Positions 31,922 through 40,126 of a DNA stretch of 64,000 nucleotides are shown here, piece after piece. The DNA comes from Muribaculaceae bacterium Isolate-036 (Harlan) (GTDB lineage Bacteria > Bacteroidota > Bacteroidia > Bacteroidales > Muribaculaceae), in assembly GCA_003833075.1 (NCBI GenBank), contig RIAY01000005.1, positions 1 through 64,000 on the forward strand. The letters are read 5' to 3'. Both the position numbers and the translations under genes were made by a program. The notes below the pieces were generated by a model. That model saw only the letters and a program-made list of their open reading frames with translations. It did not search any database and had not been told where the DNA came from. Every line of letters begins with the position of its first letter. Positions within the stretch are counted from its first letter, which is position 1.

Positions 31922-33665
31922 CGAAGAGAAACGGAGAGACAGAGAGCTGAAGCGCGCGCTGTCGGCGCGTCTGCCGCGCCTCGTCTCCGGATGGGAGCGG
32001 CACCGGCGGCAGCTCGACGACACCGACCCCCGCATCATGGAATACTGCACGGCGGTGGCGGCGGATCCGGACGCGCACAACCTCTACGAGATACTCGGCA
32101 TCGTCCGCTTTCATGAGCTTCTTGACCGCTATGTCTGGAACAGGAAACGCGTCAGGAGGTTTTTCCGTTTTTACGAACTGCTGCGCTTCTCCGGCACCCA
32201 CGGACCGACTCGCTACCGGCTGACCCCCGTGCAATGCTTCCAGTTCGCCAGCATCTTCGGATTCGACAACGACAAAGGTCTGCGGCTGGTGCGACTGGCA
32301 TATATCTTCGTGCCCCGTAAATTCAGCAAGACCACATCCGCCGCCTCGCTGGCGGTCTATGACCTCTATTTCGGCGACAACAACTCACAGGCATACGTAG
32401 GGGCGAACTCCTACAAGCAGGCAAAGATCTGTTTTGACGAGATCCGGCGCATAGTCCGCGACATAGAAGGCGACAGCGGCAACGTCAAGGTGAACCGCGA
32501 GGCGATTTTCTTCAATGACGGCACACGCAACAGCATGGCGGAATGTCTCGCCGCCAACGCCCGGACGCGTGACGGTCTCAACGCCAGTCTCGCCATCATC
32601 GACGAATACGCACAGGCACGCAACACACCCGGCGCGAACGGATCCGACCTCAAGAACGTGCTCACCTCGTCGATGGGAGCGCGACTCGAACCACTGACCG
32701 TTGTGATCTCCACCGCCTCCGAGGTCGTGGACGGACCGTTTGCCCACGAGATAGAGGGCGCGAAAGGAGTTCTGCGCGGAGAGTTCGCCAACGACCGCAT
32801 GTTCGCCTCCCTCTTCATGCCCGATGTCGATGACCGTCCCGATGACCCGCGCACATGGCGCAAGGTGCAGCCCCACATCGGGGTCACCATTCAGGAAGAC
32901 TATTACGAGACGGAATGGGAGACCGCGCAGATGTCGGCTGAGAACATGCTCACGTTCCGGACAAAGCTTCTGAACGAATTCTGCGTGAACGAGACATCGA
33001 CATGGCTTGACTCCGAATGCATACAGAAAGCCACCCGCCACATAGACCCCGCCCGTTTCCCCGACCGCTGGGTCTCCACCATCGCGCTTGACCTTTCCGT
33101 GCGCGATGACTTCTCATGCGTGACACTCGGAGCGTATGACCCCCGGAAATTCACCTTCTACTACAAGACGTATTACTTCATGCCCCGCGTGTGTCTGGAG
33201 ACCCACGCCAACCGCCGGCTATACCGCCGTTGGGCGGACGAAGGGCACCTGATCCTCACAGATGGGGAAGTCATAGACTACCGGGCGATAGTGGATCTCG
33301 TGCTCAGGCTCAACGGTCCGACACGCGTGATCGCCATCGGCTACGACCCCGCCAAAAGCCGCCAATGTCTCAACATGCTCGCCGCCGCCGGAGCATCCTC
33401 CGTGCTCAAAGGTGTGGGGCAGAGCTTCATGGCGTTCACCTCAAGCTGTGAAAGTTTCGAGGTGGGCATCCGCACCGGACACATCTTCATCGACGACAAC
33501 CCCATCAATGCCTATTGTTTCGCAAACGCCTGTCTTGAGATAGACCGGATGAACAACCGCAAGCCCATGAAAAAATATCACAACGGCAAGATAGACGGCG
33601 TGATCACAAAGCTGATGTGCCATAAACTCTTTGCCGAATCGTGGCAGCCCGCCGAGGGGCAATGA
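31911..33665 (+). CDS. terL: Terminase large subunit
   Basis: 584 residues from ATG 31911. The ATPase has the unusual Walker A of this family (FVPRKFSKTTSAASLAVYDL, near residue 132) and Walker B with LAIIDEYAQAR (near 226), then VISTASEVVDGPF as coupling motif. The C-terminal RNase H-like nuclease shows ALDLSVRDDFSCV (near 391) and IAIGYDPAKSRQ. It drives DNA into the prohead and cuts the concatemer. Full length for Terminase_1. Confidence 0.92.
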   Translation: MTTDEEKRRDRELKRALSARLPRLVSGWERHRRQLDDTDPRIMEYCTAVAADPDAHNLYEILGIVRFHELLDRYVWNRKRVRRFFRFYELLRFSGTHGPTRYRLTPVQCFQFASIFGFDNDKGLRLVRLAYIFVPRKFSKTTSAASLAVYDLYFGDNNSQAYVGANSYKQAKICFDEIRRIVRDIEGDSGNVKVNREAIFFNDGTRNSMAECLAANARTRDGLNASLAIIDEYAQARNTPGANGSDLKNVLTSSMGARLEPLTVVISTASEVVDGPFAHEIEGAKGVLRGEFANDRMFASLFMPDVDDRPDDPRTWRKVQPHIGVTIQEDYYETEWETAQMSAENMLTFRTKLLNEFCVNETSTWLDSECIQKATRHIDPARFPDRWVSTIALDLSVRDDFSCVTLGAYDPRKFTFYYKTYYFMPRVCLETHANRRLYRRWADEGHLILTDGEVIDYRAIVDLVLRLNGPTRVIAIGYDPAKSRQCLNMLAAAGASSVLKGVGQSFMAFTSSCESFEVGIRTGHIFIDDNPINAYCFANACLEIDRMNNRKPMKKYHNGKIDGVITKLMCHKLFAESWQPAEGQ

Positions 33666-33785
33666 GAACGGAAAACACACAAAAAACACGGGATTTTAGT
33701 TAACAGACGTTAAAAATCGCCCTTTTCACACAAAAAGTGGTGCCAATTGGTGCCAAACCCCTGTTTTTCGACAGCCGATTTATGT

Positions 33786-35033
33786 ATGGCAACAATCGGC
33801 AAAATAAAAAACTTCTTTTTCAGAAGCGGAGCGAAGCTCATAAGCGCGACACCGGGCGGGCGCGGCGTGATCGAATCCGCCGAACCTGTAAGGCTCGACA
33901 GCGCGGAACTGTCGCTGACACTGTCGACCGTCTACCGCTGTGCCGCCTTTCTGAGCGACAGCGTGGCAAAGCTTCCGCTGCTCTACGAGAAAAAGCAGGA
34001 CGGCATCTTCACGGCGCAGGAAGACACGACGGCATGGCTGCTTCGTCTTTCGCCCAACGAATACACCTCCGGTTTCGACTTCTGGCGGCAGCTCATTTTC
34101 ACCACGCTTTTCCACGGCGAGGCATACATCGTGCCCCAGTATTCGGAAATAACGGGGCGGCTGATGCGTCTGGTGCTTTGCAGCCCGCACACGGCACACC
34201 GCGTGTCGCTCGGCCGCTATCTGGTGGAAGACATGTCGCAGGGTCTGACATCGCGCGAATATGACGAGACGGATATCATCCGCATCAAAGGGCGCACGCT
34301 CAACGGACTCGACGGCGTGAGCGTGATCCGGTTCGCATCGACGGTCACATCGATAGCCGGGACCGCCGACCGCAACACCCTCACCACATTCGCCAACGGC
34401 GGAACAAGCATGGGATTCATCACCAACGAGCAGGGCACCCCCGGCTTCGGCGAATACCAGACATCGGCGCTTCAGGCAATGGCAGACGACATGTCGGCGC
34501 ACATCAGGAGAGGGACACGCGTCTTCGCCGTAGGCGGCAAGGCTCAGTATCACAGTTTCTCGATGACCGCCGCCGACATGCAGGCACTGGAGACGCGCAA
34601 ATTCACCGTGCGCGAGCTGTGCCGCTTCTTCGGTGTGCATCCCTCTTTTGTGTTCGATGACACATCGCTCAACTACAAGAGCGCCGAGAATGCCTATTCC
34701 TCATTTTTGACCGACACGCTGTGCCCGATGCTCAGGCAGATCGAGAACGAACTGACACGGAAGCTGATTCCTTCCACGCAATGGGGGAAACGGCGTTTCC
34801 GCTTTGCCGAGGAAGAGCTTTACGCCGCCGACCTTGAGAGCCGGATGCGCTATACGGAGAAAAGAATCCAGACCGGCACCATGACCGTCAACGAGGCACG
34901 CGCCTCCATGGGCATGAAAGGGGTAGAGGGAGGCGACATCCCCCTCATTTCCGCAAATCTGCGCCCCGTGTCGGAGGCAGGCGCGGCGACAGACATCAGC
35001 AAGACAAACGACAAAACCGACAAAGATGAATAG
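33786..35033 (+). CDS. HK97-family portal protein
   Basis: 415 residues from ATG 33786 (MATIGKIKNFFFRSGAKL). SLTLSTVYRCAAFLSDSVAK and LPLLYEKK are the usual N-terminal signature. The stem/clip region contains ELCRFFGVHPSFVFDDTSLN and YKSAENAYSSFLTDTLCPML. The dodecameric ring forms the DNA entry channel. It overlaps the prohead protease gene by 8 nt. Confidence 0.92.
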   Translation: MATIGKIKNFFFRSGAKLISATPGGRGVIESAEPVRLDSAELSLTLSTVYRCAAFLSDSVAKLPLLYEKKQDGIFTAQEDTTAWLLRLSPNEYTSGFDFWRQLIFTTLFHGEAYIVPQYSEITGRLMRLVLCSPHTAHRVSLGRYLVEDMSQGLTSREYDETDIIRIKGRTLNGLDGVSVIRFASTVTSIAGTADRNTLTTFANGGTSMGFITNEQGTPGFGEYQTSALQAMADDMSAHIRRGTRVFAVGGKAQYHSFSMTAADMQALETRKFTVRELCRFFGVHPSFVFDDTSLNYKSAENAYSSFLTDTLCPMLRQIENELTRKLIPSTQWGKRRFRFAEEELYAADLESRMRYTEKRIQTGTMTVNEARASMGMKGVEGGDIPLISANLRPVSEAGAATDISKTNDKTDKDE

Positions 35034-35691
35034 AATACAGGGAATCAAACGCCGGGAAACCTTTTTTCCGGGCAATGTACGCGTCCGCGAGACGGGCGGG
35101 GAGGAGTCATCGCGCATCATCGAGGGTGTGGCGATAGTGTTCAACAGCCAATCGGAGCCGCTTTATGAAGACGATGAGCTTGAGATCCGGGAGGTGATAG
35201 CCCCGGAAGCCGTGACCCGCGAGCTTCTTGACGCTTCCACGATACTGATGACACTCTATCACGACAACCGCCGGCTTCTCGCCCGCTCGCTTCGCGGATC
35301 AGGCTCGCTGACCTACGAGATCCGCGACGACGGGGTGCATTTCAGCTTCGAGGCGCCCGACACCGAAGACGGACGTGTGGCACTGGAGGCGATCAGGCGC
35401 GGAGACATCACCGGCTGCTCGTTCGCCTTTACCGTCAACTATGGAGACCGCAGCGAGGTAGAGCGGCAGTCCGAGACCCGCGACGGCAAGGAATACGTGG
35501 TCTACACGGTGAAGCGGATGCGCTCGGTGCACGACTTCACGCTGACCCCCCTTCCGGCGTATCCTCAGACCGAGGCGCAGACCACCCGCGCCATCGAGGA
35601 GGAGTTCCGCGCCGGGCAGCTCGAACAGGAGAAGGCACGCCGCCGCCAGCGCACCATCGAGGAACTCTTCTCGAAATCCCGGGAGTTTTAA
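35026..35691 (+). CDS. HK97-family prohead protease
   Basis: 221 residues. Herpesvirus-type serine protease fold (peptidase U35/S78): IIEGVAIVFNSQSEPLYEDD, REVIAPEAVTRELLDAS, LYHDNRRLLARS with the catalytic His, and GDITGCSFAFTV with the catalytic Ser. It removes the capsid N-terminal scaffold (delta) domain. The position between portal and capsid is canonical. Confidence 0.92.
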   Translation: MNRIQGIKRRETFFPGNVRVRETGGEESSRIIEGVAIVFNSQSEPLYEDDELEIREVIAPEAVTRELLDASTILMTLYHDNRRLLARSLRGSGSLTYEIRDDGVHFSFEAPDTEDGRVALEAIRRGDITGCSFAFTVNYGDRSEVERQSETRDGKEYVVYTVKRMRSVHDFTLTPLPAYPQTEAQTTRAIEEEFRAGQLEQEKARRRQRTIEELFSKSREF

Positions 35692-35723
35692 AGATTATCA
35701 ACCATTTTTAATTTTTTCCATTC

Positions 35724-36842
35724 ATGAAAAAGAATTATGAAAGAGTAGCCGAGATCAACGCACGGCTCAGAGCCATCGCGAAAGCGATGAAGACAGAGGA
35801 GCGAGACCTCACAGACACCGAAAAGGGCGAGATAGCCCAGCTTGAAAGAGAGAAGACCTATCTGTTGATGCAGATGAGCGCCACAATGCCTGAAAGCGCG
35901 GAACCCAAGCCCCTGAGCAGAATGCAGGCGTATCGCGCGGCAATGCGCGCCATATCGACGGCGGGACGCGCCATAGAGCTTCAGGTAAGGGAGGAAGGCA
36001 CCGACCCGACATCTCCTGATGTCGCCAAACTGATGATGACAGACGATCTCAAGGCGGGCGCGCTTTTCCCCATCACGATCCAGGACGTGATCATGCCCCT
36101 CACCGAGGATCTGATCTACAACAAAATCGGCATTCAGATGCCTGCCGGATGCCGCGGCGGCTACGAATGGCCGGTCGTGGAGGCTGTGGAGGCACAGATA
36201 GCCGGAGAGGCAGAGGAACTCGATGACCAGAAGATCAACCTCGACAAGGTACCCACAGTCACCCAGCGCATCGGTGTTTCCGTATCGGCGACCCGCGAGT
36301 CGCTTTTCAACTCCGACGGCAAACTGGAGCGCATCATCCGCGAACTTCTTCCCCGCGCAATCGCCGAGAAGATGAACAAGATCATCCTTTCGCCGGAGAA
36401 GGTGAACGCGAACTGCGCCATTACCGGTCCCTTTGTCGGCAAGACCGCAAAAGCGGTCGCCCTGAACTTCAAGGCGCTCAACAAAGAGAAAGCCGCGCTC
36501 CTCTCGAAGGGTGTGAAATCGCAGTACATGGCATGGGTGATGACCGAGTCAATGAAGGCAGAGCTTGAGGCAACGCCCAAAGACGCGGGAAGCGGCATCA
36601 TGTGTATCGAGAACGACCGTCTCTGCGGGCTTCCGGTGTTCTGCCACAGCGCGATCGGAGAGGGTAACATCGGACTCGGCGACTTCCGCTATCAGGTAGC
36701 CGGTCAGTTCGGCGACTTCTACTTTATCGTAGACCCCTACACCGGAGCGGCATCCAACATGGTGAAGTTCACTCTCAATGTGGATTTCGGCACCGCCACG
36801 GTACGTCCGGAAGTCTACACGCTTCTTAAAGCTTCAGTGTAA
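35724..36842 (+). CDS. HK97-fold major capsid protein
   Basis: 372 residues. The N-terminal 70 or so residues form a coiled-coil delta/scaffold domain (INARLRAIAKAMKTEERDLT), to be cleaved by the upstream protease. Shell domain signatures: LFPITIQDVIMPLTEDLIYN, GYEWPVVEAVEA and RIGVSVSATRESLFNSDGKL; then the C-terminal SAIGEGNIGLGDFRYQV and FYFIVDPYTGAA. 372 residues is usual for the family. Confidence 0.92.
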   Translation: MKKNYERVAEINARLRAIAKAMKTEERDLTDTEKGEIAQLEREKTYLLMQMSATMPESAEPKPLSRMQAYRAAMRAISTAGRAIELQVREEGTDPTSPDVAKLMMTDDLKAGALFPITIQDVIMPLTEDLIYNKIGIQMPAGCRGGYEWPVVEAVEAQIAGEAEELDDQKINLDKVPTVTQRIGVSVSATRESLFNSDGKLERIIRELLPRAIAEKMNKIILSPEKVNANCAITGPFVGKTAKAVALNFKALNKEKAALLSKGVKSQYMAWVMTESMKAELEATPKDAGSGIMCIENDRLCGLPVFCHSAIGEGNIGLGDFRYQVAGQFGDFYFIVDPYTGAASNMVKFTLNVDFGTATVRPEVYTLLKASV

Positions 36843-36862
36843 AACCATAAAGACCGAACGCG

Positions 36863-37150
36863 ATGACAGATCTGGAGAGACTCAGGCAGCAATGCCGCAT
36901 TGACTTCGAAGACCCCGCGACCGACAGTCTTCTTCTTTCCCTGCAGCGTCAGGGGGAGGCGTTCGTCCTGTCGCGTGTGAACCGCACACGCGAGGAACTC
37001 GTGGAGATCGGCGGCGGCGAATGGCCCGAAGACCTCCGGCTCGCGGTCCTGGTGTTTGTCGCCGACCACTATGCCAACCCCGAAGGGAGGGAGCGTCCTA
37101 ACCTTACGCTCGAGTATCTTGTGAGACCATATCAGCGGCTGACGGTATGA
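36863..37150 (+). CDS. Head-tail connector, gp6-like adaptor
   Basis: 95 residues. DLERLRQQCRIDFEDPATDS and LRLAVLVFVADHYANPEGRE match the helical gp6-like head-tail connector that docks below the portal. Its stop overlaps the next start by 4 nt. Confidence 0.82.
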   Translation: MTDLERLRQQCRIDFEDPATDSLLLSLQRQGEAFVLSRVNRTREELVEIGGGEWPEDLRLAVLVFVADHYANPEGRERPNLTLEYLVRPYQRLTV

Positions 37151-37473
37151 AAGCGGGTAATCTCAAGCCATTGCTAAGGGTTTATCGCCCGGTACACACC
37201 ACCGACCCCGGCACGGGTGCGGACCGCACGGTGTGGGAACGCGGACGGGTGATTCTTGCCGAAAGGGTAAGGCACACATCCACGGCACGCGTGGAGAATC
37301 GCGAGCTATTCACAGACTACCGCGCCGAATACCGGCTGCGCATCCAGCACCGTCTCACCGACACGATGCGGGTAGAGGACACAGCCACAGGCACGCTTTA
37401 TGCCATTGTCGGGATCTTCCCCGATCCCGCCAACGGCATGCTGCGCATATCATGCGAACGGGTGAACGACTGA
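37147..37473 (+). CDS. Head closure / head-tail joining protein
   Basis: 108 residues, beta-rich: MKAGNLKPLLRVYRPVHT, DYRAEYRLRIQHRLTDTMRV and YAIVGIFPDPANGMLRISCE. This is the pattern of SPP1 gp16-like head closure proteins. Gene order (after the adaptor, before the gp10-like protein) agrees. Confidence 0.82.
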   Translation: MKAGNLKPLLRVYRPVHTTDPGTGADRTVWERGRVILAERVRHTSTARVENRELFTDYRAEYRLRIQHRLTDTMRVEDTATGTLYAIVGIFPDPANGMLRISCERVND

Positions 37474-37477
37474 CAGT

Positions 37478-38029
37478 ATGGGAACAGATTTCACATATGA
37501 CGACACACGTCTCCGGCGGATGTTCGAATCTTTGGGAGAGAAGCAGCGGCGCACCGCCATGCGCGGCGCTTTCCGGGCGGCGGCATCGAACGTCCGCGCC
37601 GGCGCCGTGAAGGAGCTTCGCTCATCCGGTCTGCGGAGCAACCGCGATGTCGAGAAAGGCATCCGGGTTGTGGTATACAAGAAGGCACTCGGCTTCAAAG
37701 TGACGGTCGGCACAAAAAAAAGGCGTGTCAACTACGGTTCGAAGACCGGACGGGAACTGACCGAAGCCCGCCGTAAAGAGCGGCTGCGCATTGTGCCGCT
37801 CTGGGCGGAGGGCGGAACCGCCGAACGCCGCACCACCAGAAGCGGCAGCTTCTGCGGCATATCCTGGAAACGCAAAGGGAAAGGGAGACGCACCGGAGCG
37901 ATGCCCGCATTCCGGTTCATGGAGAAAGCCAAGGGAACGGCATTACAGACGGCATCGGAAGACCTGCAGAGACAAATGGTCAGCTATGTCGAAAAAACAG
38001 CTTTGAAATATGGAGGATCATTCAGATAG
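37478..38029 (+). CDS. HK97 gp10-like tail completion protein
   Basis: 183 residues. It contains LGEKQRRTAMRGAFRAAASN and VRAGAVKELRSSGL, then KKALGFKVTVGTKKRR, as in the HK97-gp10 family, with PAFRFMEKAKGTALQTASED at the C-terminus. It overlaps the following gene by 20 nt. Confidence 0.82.
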   Translation: MGTDFTYDDTRLRRMFESLGEKQRRTAMRGAFRAAASNVRAGAVKELRSSGLRSNRDVEKGIRVVVYKKALGFKVTVGTKKRRVNYGSKTGRELTEARRKERLRIVPLWAEGGTAERRTTRSGSFCGISWKRKGKGRRTGAMPAFRFMEKAKGTALQTASEDLQRQMVSYVEKTALKYGGSFR

Positions 38030-38423
38030 ACTGCCGCGCACCGGACTGTCGGCAGGTCTTGCCATTTACGAGGCGCTTTCGGAATCGGAAGCCGTCACAT
38101 CGAGAGTCACAAGGATTTTTCCCCTTGTCTCGACAACGGAGATAAAGTCTCCGGCAGTGTGCTATCTGGTGGAGGCTCTTGAGCCGACACCGGTGAAGAC
38201 GGGGACTGTCTCCGACATGGTGGCTGTGGAGATCTACTGCATAGCCGGAGACTACCCGGCGTGTGTGGATATCGCGGAAGCCGTGCGCGCCACGCTCGAC
38301 GGACTGAGCGGGGAGACCTCCCACGGGATGCTGGTCTCGCACTGCATGATGACCGACCAGACCGAAGACTATCAGGAAGGCGCGTATATAAAGTTACTTA
38401 ACTTCAAAATGAGAATAAGATGA
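38010..38423 (+). CDS. Tail terminator/completion protein, DUF3168-like
   Basis: 137 residues. LSAGLAIYEALSESEAVTSR, IFPLVSTTEIKSPAVCYLVE and VEIYCIAGDYPACVDIAEAV, RATLDGL follow the DUF3168 layout of siphovirus tail terminators. The 3' end overlaps the tube gene by 4 nt. Confidence 0.8.
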   Translation: MEDHSDRLPRTGLSAGLAIYEALSESEAVTSRVTRIFPLVSTTEIKSPAVCYLVEALEPTPVKTGTVSDMVAVEIYCIAGDYPACVDIAEAVRATLDGLSGETSHGMLVSHCMMTDQTEDYQEGAYIKLLNFKMRIR

Positions 38424-38884
38424 AAAAAGGATATTGCAACGGCAGCGACATGCTGCTCTATATCGAAGACGTGGCAATCGGACATTGCACCTCACACAAG
38501 ATGACGTGCAGCTCGGAGACCACCGACCATGCCGTCAAGGCACCGGCAGATGACCCGATCACCGCCTCGCTCTTCAAAGAGAAGACCGTGATCGGTCTGA
38601 GCATATCGATCAGCACCGACGGTCTTGTGTTCTACGGAGAGAAAGAGGCAGGCTACGCCAAGCTGTTCAAGGCATGGAAGACCGGAAAACCGGTAACCGC
38701 CAAGTGCATGGAGCGCGAGACCTCCGACAAACCCTATTTCAAAGGGAGCGTGATAATAGACACGCTGGAGCGCACGGACGACGCGGGTACGGATTCCACC
38801 TACTCAGCATCGTTCAGCAACAACGGGGCACCGGAAATTCTTGACGAGACCGCACTCTCCGAGGGTGAGGCGCCAGCAAACTGA
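38420..38884 (+). CDS. Major tail tube protein
   Basis: 154 residues. MKKGYCNGSDMLLYIEDVAI, MTCSSETTDHAVKAPADDP, TVIGLSISISTDGLVFYGEK and SFSNNGAPEILDE fit the phage major tail (TP901-1-like) family, which builds the tube. It lies right before the tail assembly chaperones. Confidence 0.85.
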   Translation: MKKGYCNGSDMLLYIEDVAIGHCTSHKMTCSSETTDHAVKAPADDPITASLFKEKTVIGLSISISTDGLVFYGEKEAGYAKLFKAWKTGKPVTAKCMERETSDKPYFKGSVIIDTLERTDDAGTDSTYSASFSNNGAPEILDETALSEGEAPAN

Positions 38885-38959
38885 AAAAAAAAGGAGAGCG
38901 GGGGCTGGCTGCCGCCGCACTTCACCAATACAAATTATTTTTTTCAAATATCGGGAAAC

Positions 38960-39295
38960 ATGAAAAAACATTTTATCACACTGACAACCGGGGAGTCTTT
39001 CCCCGTCGAGATCTCATTGGGCGCGATGCTTATCTTCAAGGAAGAGACCGGACGCGAGGCGACGGAAGCCGACATGGGCAGTCTTTCGGATCTGATCAAG
39101 CTTCTATGGGCAGGCGCGGCGGCAGCATCCGAGACGGCGGGAATCGCGATGAACTACACCCCGCAGCAGTTTGCGAACCGTCTCACGCCTGAGGAACTCA
39201 AAAAATGGAAAGAGACATATGTCGAGAGCCAGAGGAATGAGGAGAATCCGGAAAAAGGCGAAGAGGTGAAAAAAAAAGACAGCCCGGGATCTTAG
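38960..39295 (+). CDS. Tail assembly chaperone, short (G-like) product
   Basis: 111 residues. MKKHFITLTTGESFPVEISL, GAMLIFKEETGREATEADM and LTPEELKKWKETYVESQRNE, ending KKKDSPGS. This is the short chaperone that coats the tape measure protein. The A9-G run at 39269-39278 near its end lets a fraction of ribosomes shift -1 into the downstream frame and make the longer GT-like product. Confidence 0.85.
   Translation: MKKHFITLTTGESFPVEISLGAMLIFKEETGREATEADMGSLSDLIKLLWAGAAAASETAGIAMNYTPQQFANRLTPEELKKWKETYVESQRNEENPEKGEEVKKKDSPGS
39269..39278 (+). promoter_or_regulatory. Programmed -1 frameshift site (A9 G)
   Basis: Nine A and a G, read AAA AAA AAA GAC in frame 0. Slipping back one base gives AAA AAA then AGA CAG CCC and continues open through 39597. 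The upstream frame stops 15 nt later (TAG). Position and direction are those of the G/GT frameshift of tail assembly chaperones. Confidence 0.85.
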
Positions 39296-39597
39296 AGCTG
39301 TTCGGGTATGCGGTCGGAGTCCTGGGAATGAGCCGCACGGACTTCTGCCGGCTTTCTCCCGAGCAGTTCTACTGGATAAGCAAGGCGCACCGGGACGAGC
39401 AGGAGAGGCTCAGCCGCGAACGGTGGGAGATCATGCGGATGGAGGCGGCAATCATGATCCAGCCGCATGTCAAGAACCGGATAACGCCGAAGAGCCTGCT
39501 GCCGTTTCCCTGGGAGAAAGGGACGGGACACGTTGAGGAGATCACGATGGAAGAAAGAAAACGCAGAGCCGAGGAAGCTCTGCGAAAATGGGGCTGA
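39277..39597 (+). CDS. Tail assembly chaperone, frameshift extension (T-like part)
   Basis: Read only after the -1 shift, this adds 106 residues (RQPGILELFGYAVGVLGMSR, TDFCRLSPEQFYWISKAHRD ...) to the first 106 residues of the short chaperone, about 212 in total. It could alternatively start at ATG 39328, but the frame is open back to the slippery site and the segment ILELFGYAVGVLGM belongs to the conserved T-like domain. Confidence 0.82.
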   Translation, partial: RQPGILELFGYAVGVLGMSRTDFCRLSPEQFYWISKAHRDEQERLSRERWEIMRMEAAIMIQPHVKNRITPKSLLPFPWEKGTGHVEEITMEERKRRAEEALRKWG

Positions 39598-39611
39598 TCC
39601 CGCAACCGGTT

Positions 39612-40043
39612 TTATCTGTCGGATTCTTCCTTTGTTCCGTAGATTTCAGTGAAACGCTCCCCGTCAAGGTTCCTGGGGTTCTGGAGTCTGAACGTGATGC
39701 CGCCGAAAGCGCAGGGTTCAAAGACCGGCTCCCTCCCCTTGATTTCCTCATCGGTGAGGTTCCGGGCAAAGCATTTGCTCTTCGATGTGTTATACCATCT
39801 GCGATAAATCCAGCCCAGCGCGAAGAAGATGCAGAAGCACCCGGCACTGAAAGCCCAGTTCCGGACACATTCCCATCCTGAGAGACCGGTGCCCTTCAGC
39901 AGGAAATATATGCCGAAAAGGAAGCCGTTGAGACCGGCAAGCAGATAAATAAAACGAAAAGACCGGTTGCTTTTCAACGGCTCGAACATACGGTCGAGCA
40001 AAGGTCGCCTGCTTCGGGTGATTGTGAATCCTGCCTTTTTCAT
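39612..40043 (-). CDS. Membrane protein encoded against the tail operon (moron candidate)
   Basis: 143 residues from ATG 40043. Two membrane helices (FIYLLAGLNGFLFGIYFLL near residues 33-51 and AFSAGCFCIFFALGWIYRRW near 65-84), then a soluble C-terminus (AFGGITFRLQNPRNLDGERF). It is transcribed opposite to all neighbouring tail genes. Such genes in tail operons are often expressed from the prophage and affect the lysogen, for example superinfection exclusion. The family is unknown. Confidence 0.65.
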   Translation of the reverse strand: MKKAGFTITRSRRPLLDRMFEPLKSNRSFRFIYLLAGLNGFLFGIYFLLKGTGLSGWECVRNWAFSAGCFCIFFALGWIYRRWYNTSKSKCFARNLTDEEIKGREPVFEPCAFGGITFRLQNPRNLDGERFTEIYGTKEESDR

Positions 40044-40126
40044 TTGTCCGGTTTTTCTTTAAAGGTGAACAGTGAATGAATGAATTAACGATATTTAAAA
40101 TATAACGCATAAACGGTAAAAAAATT

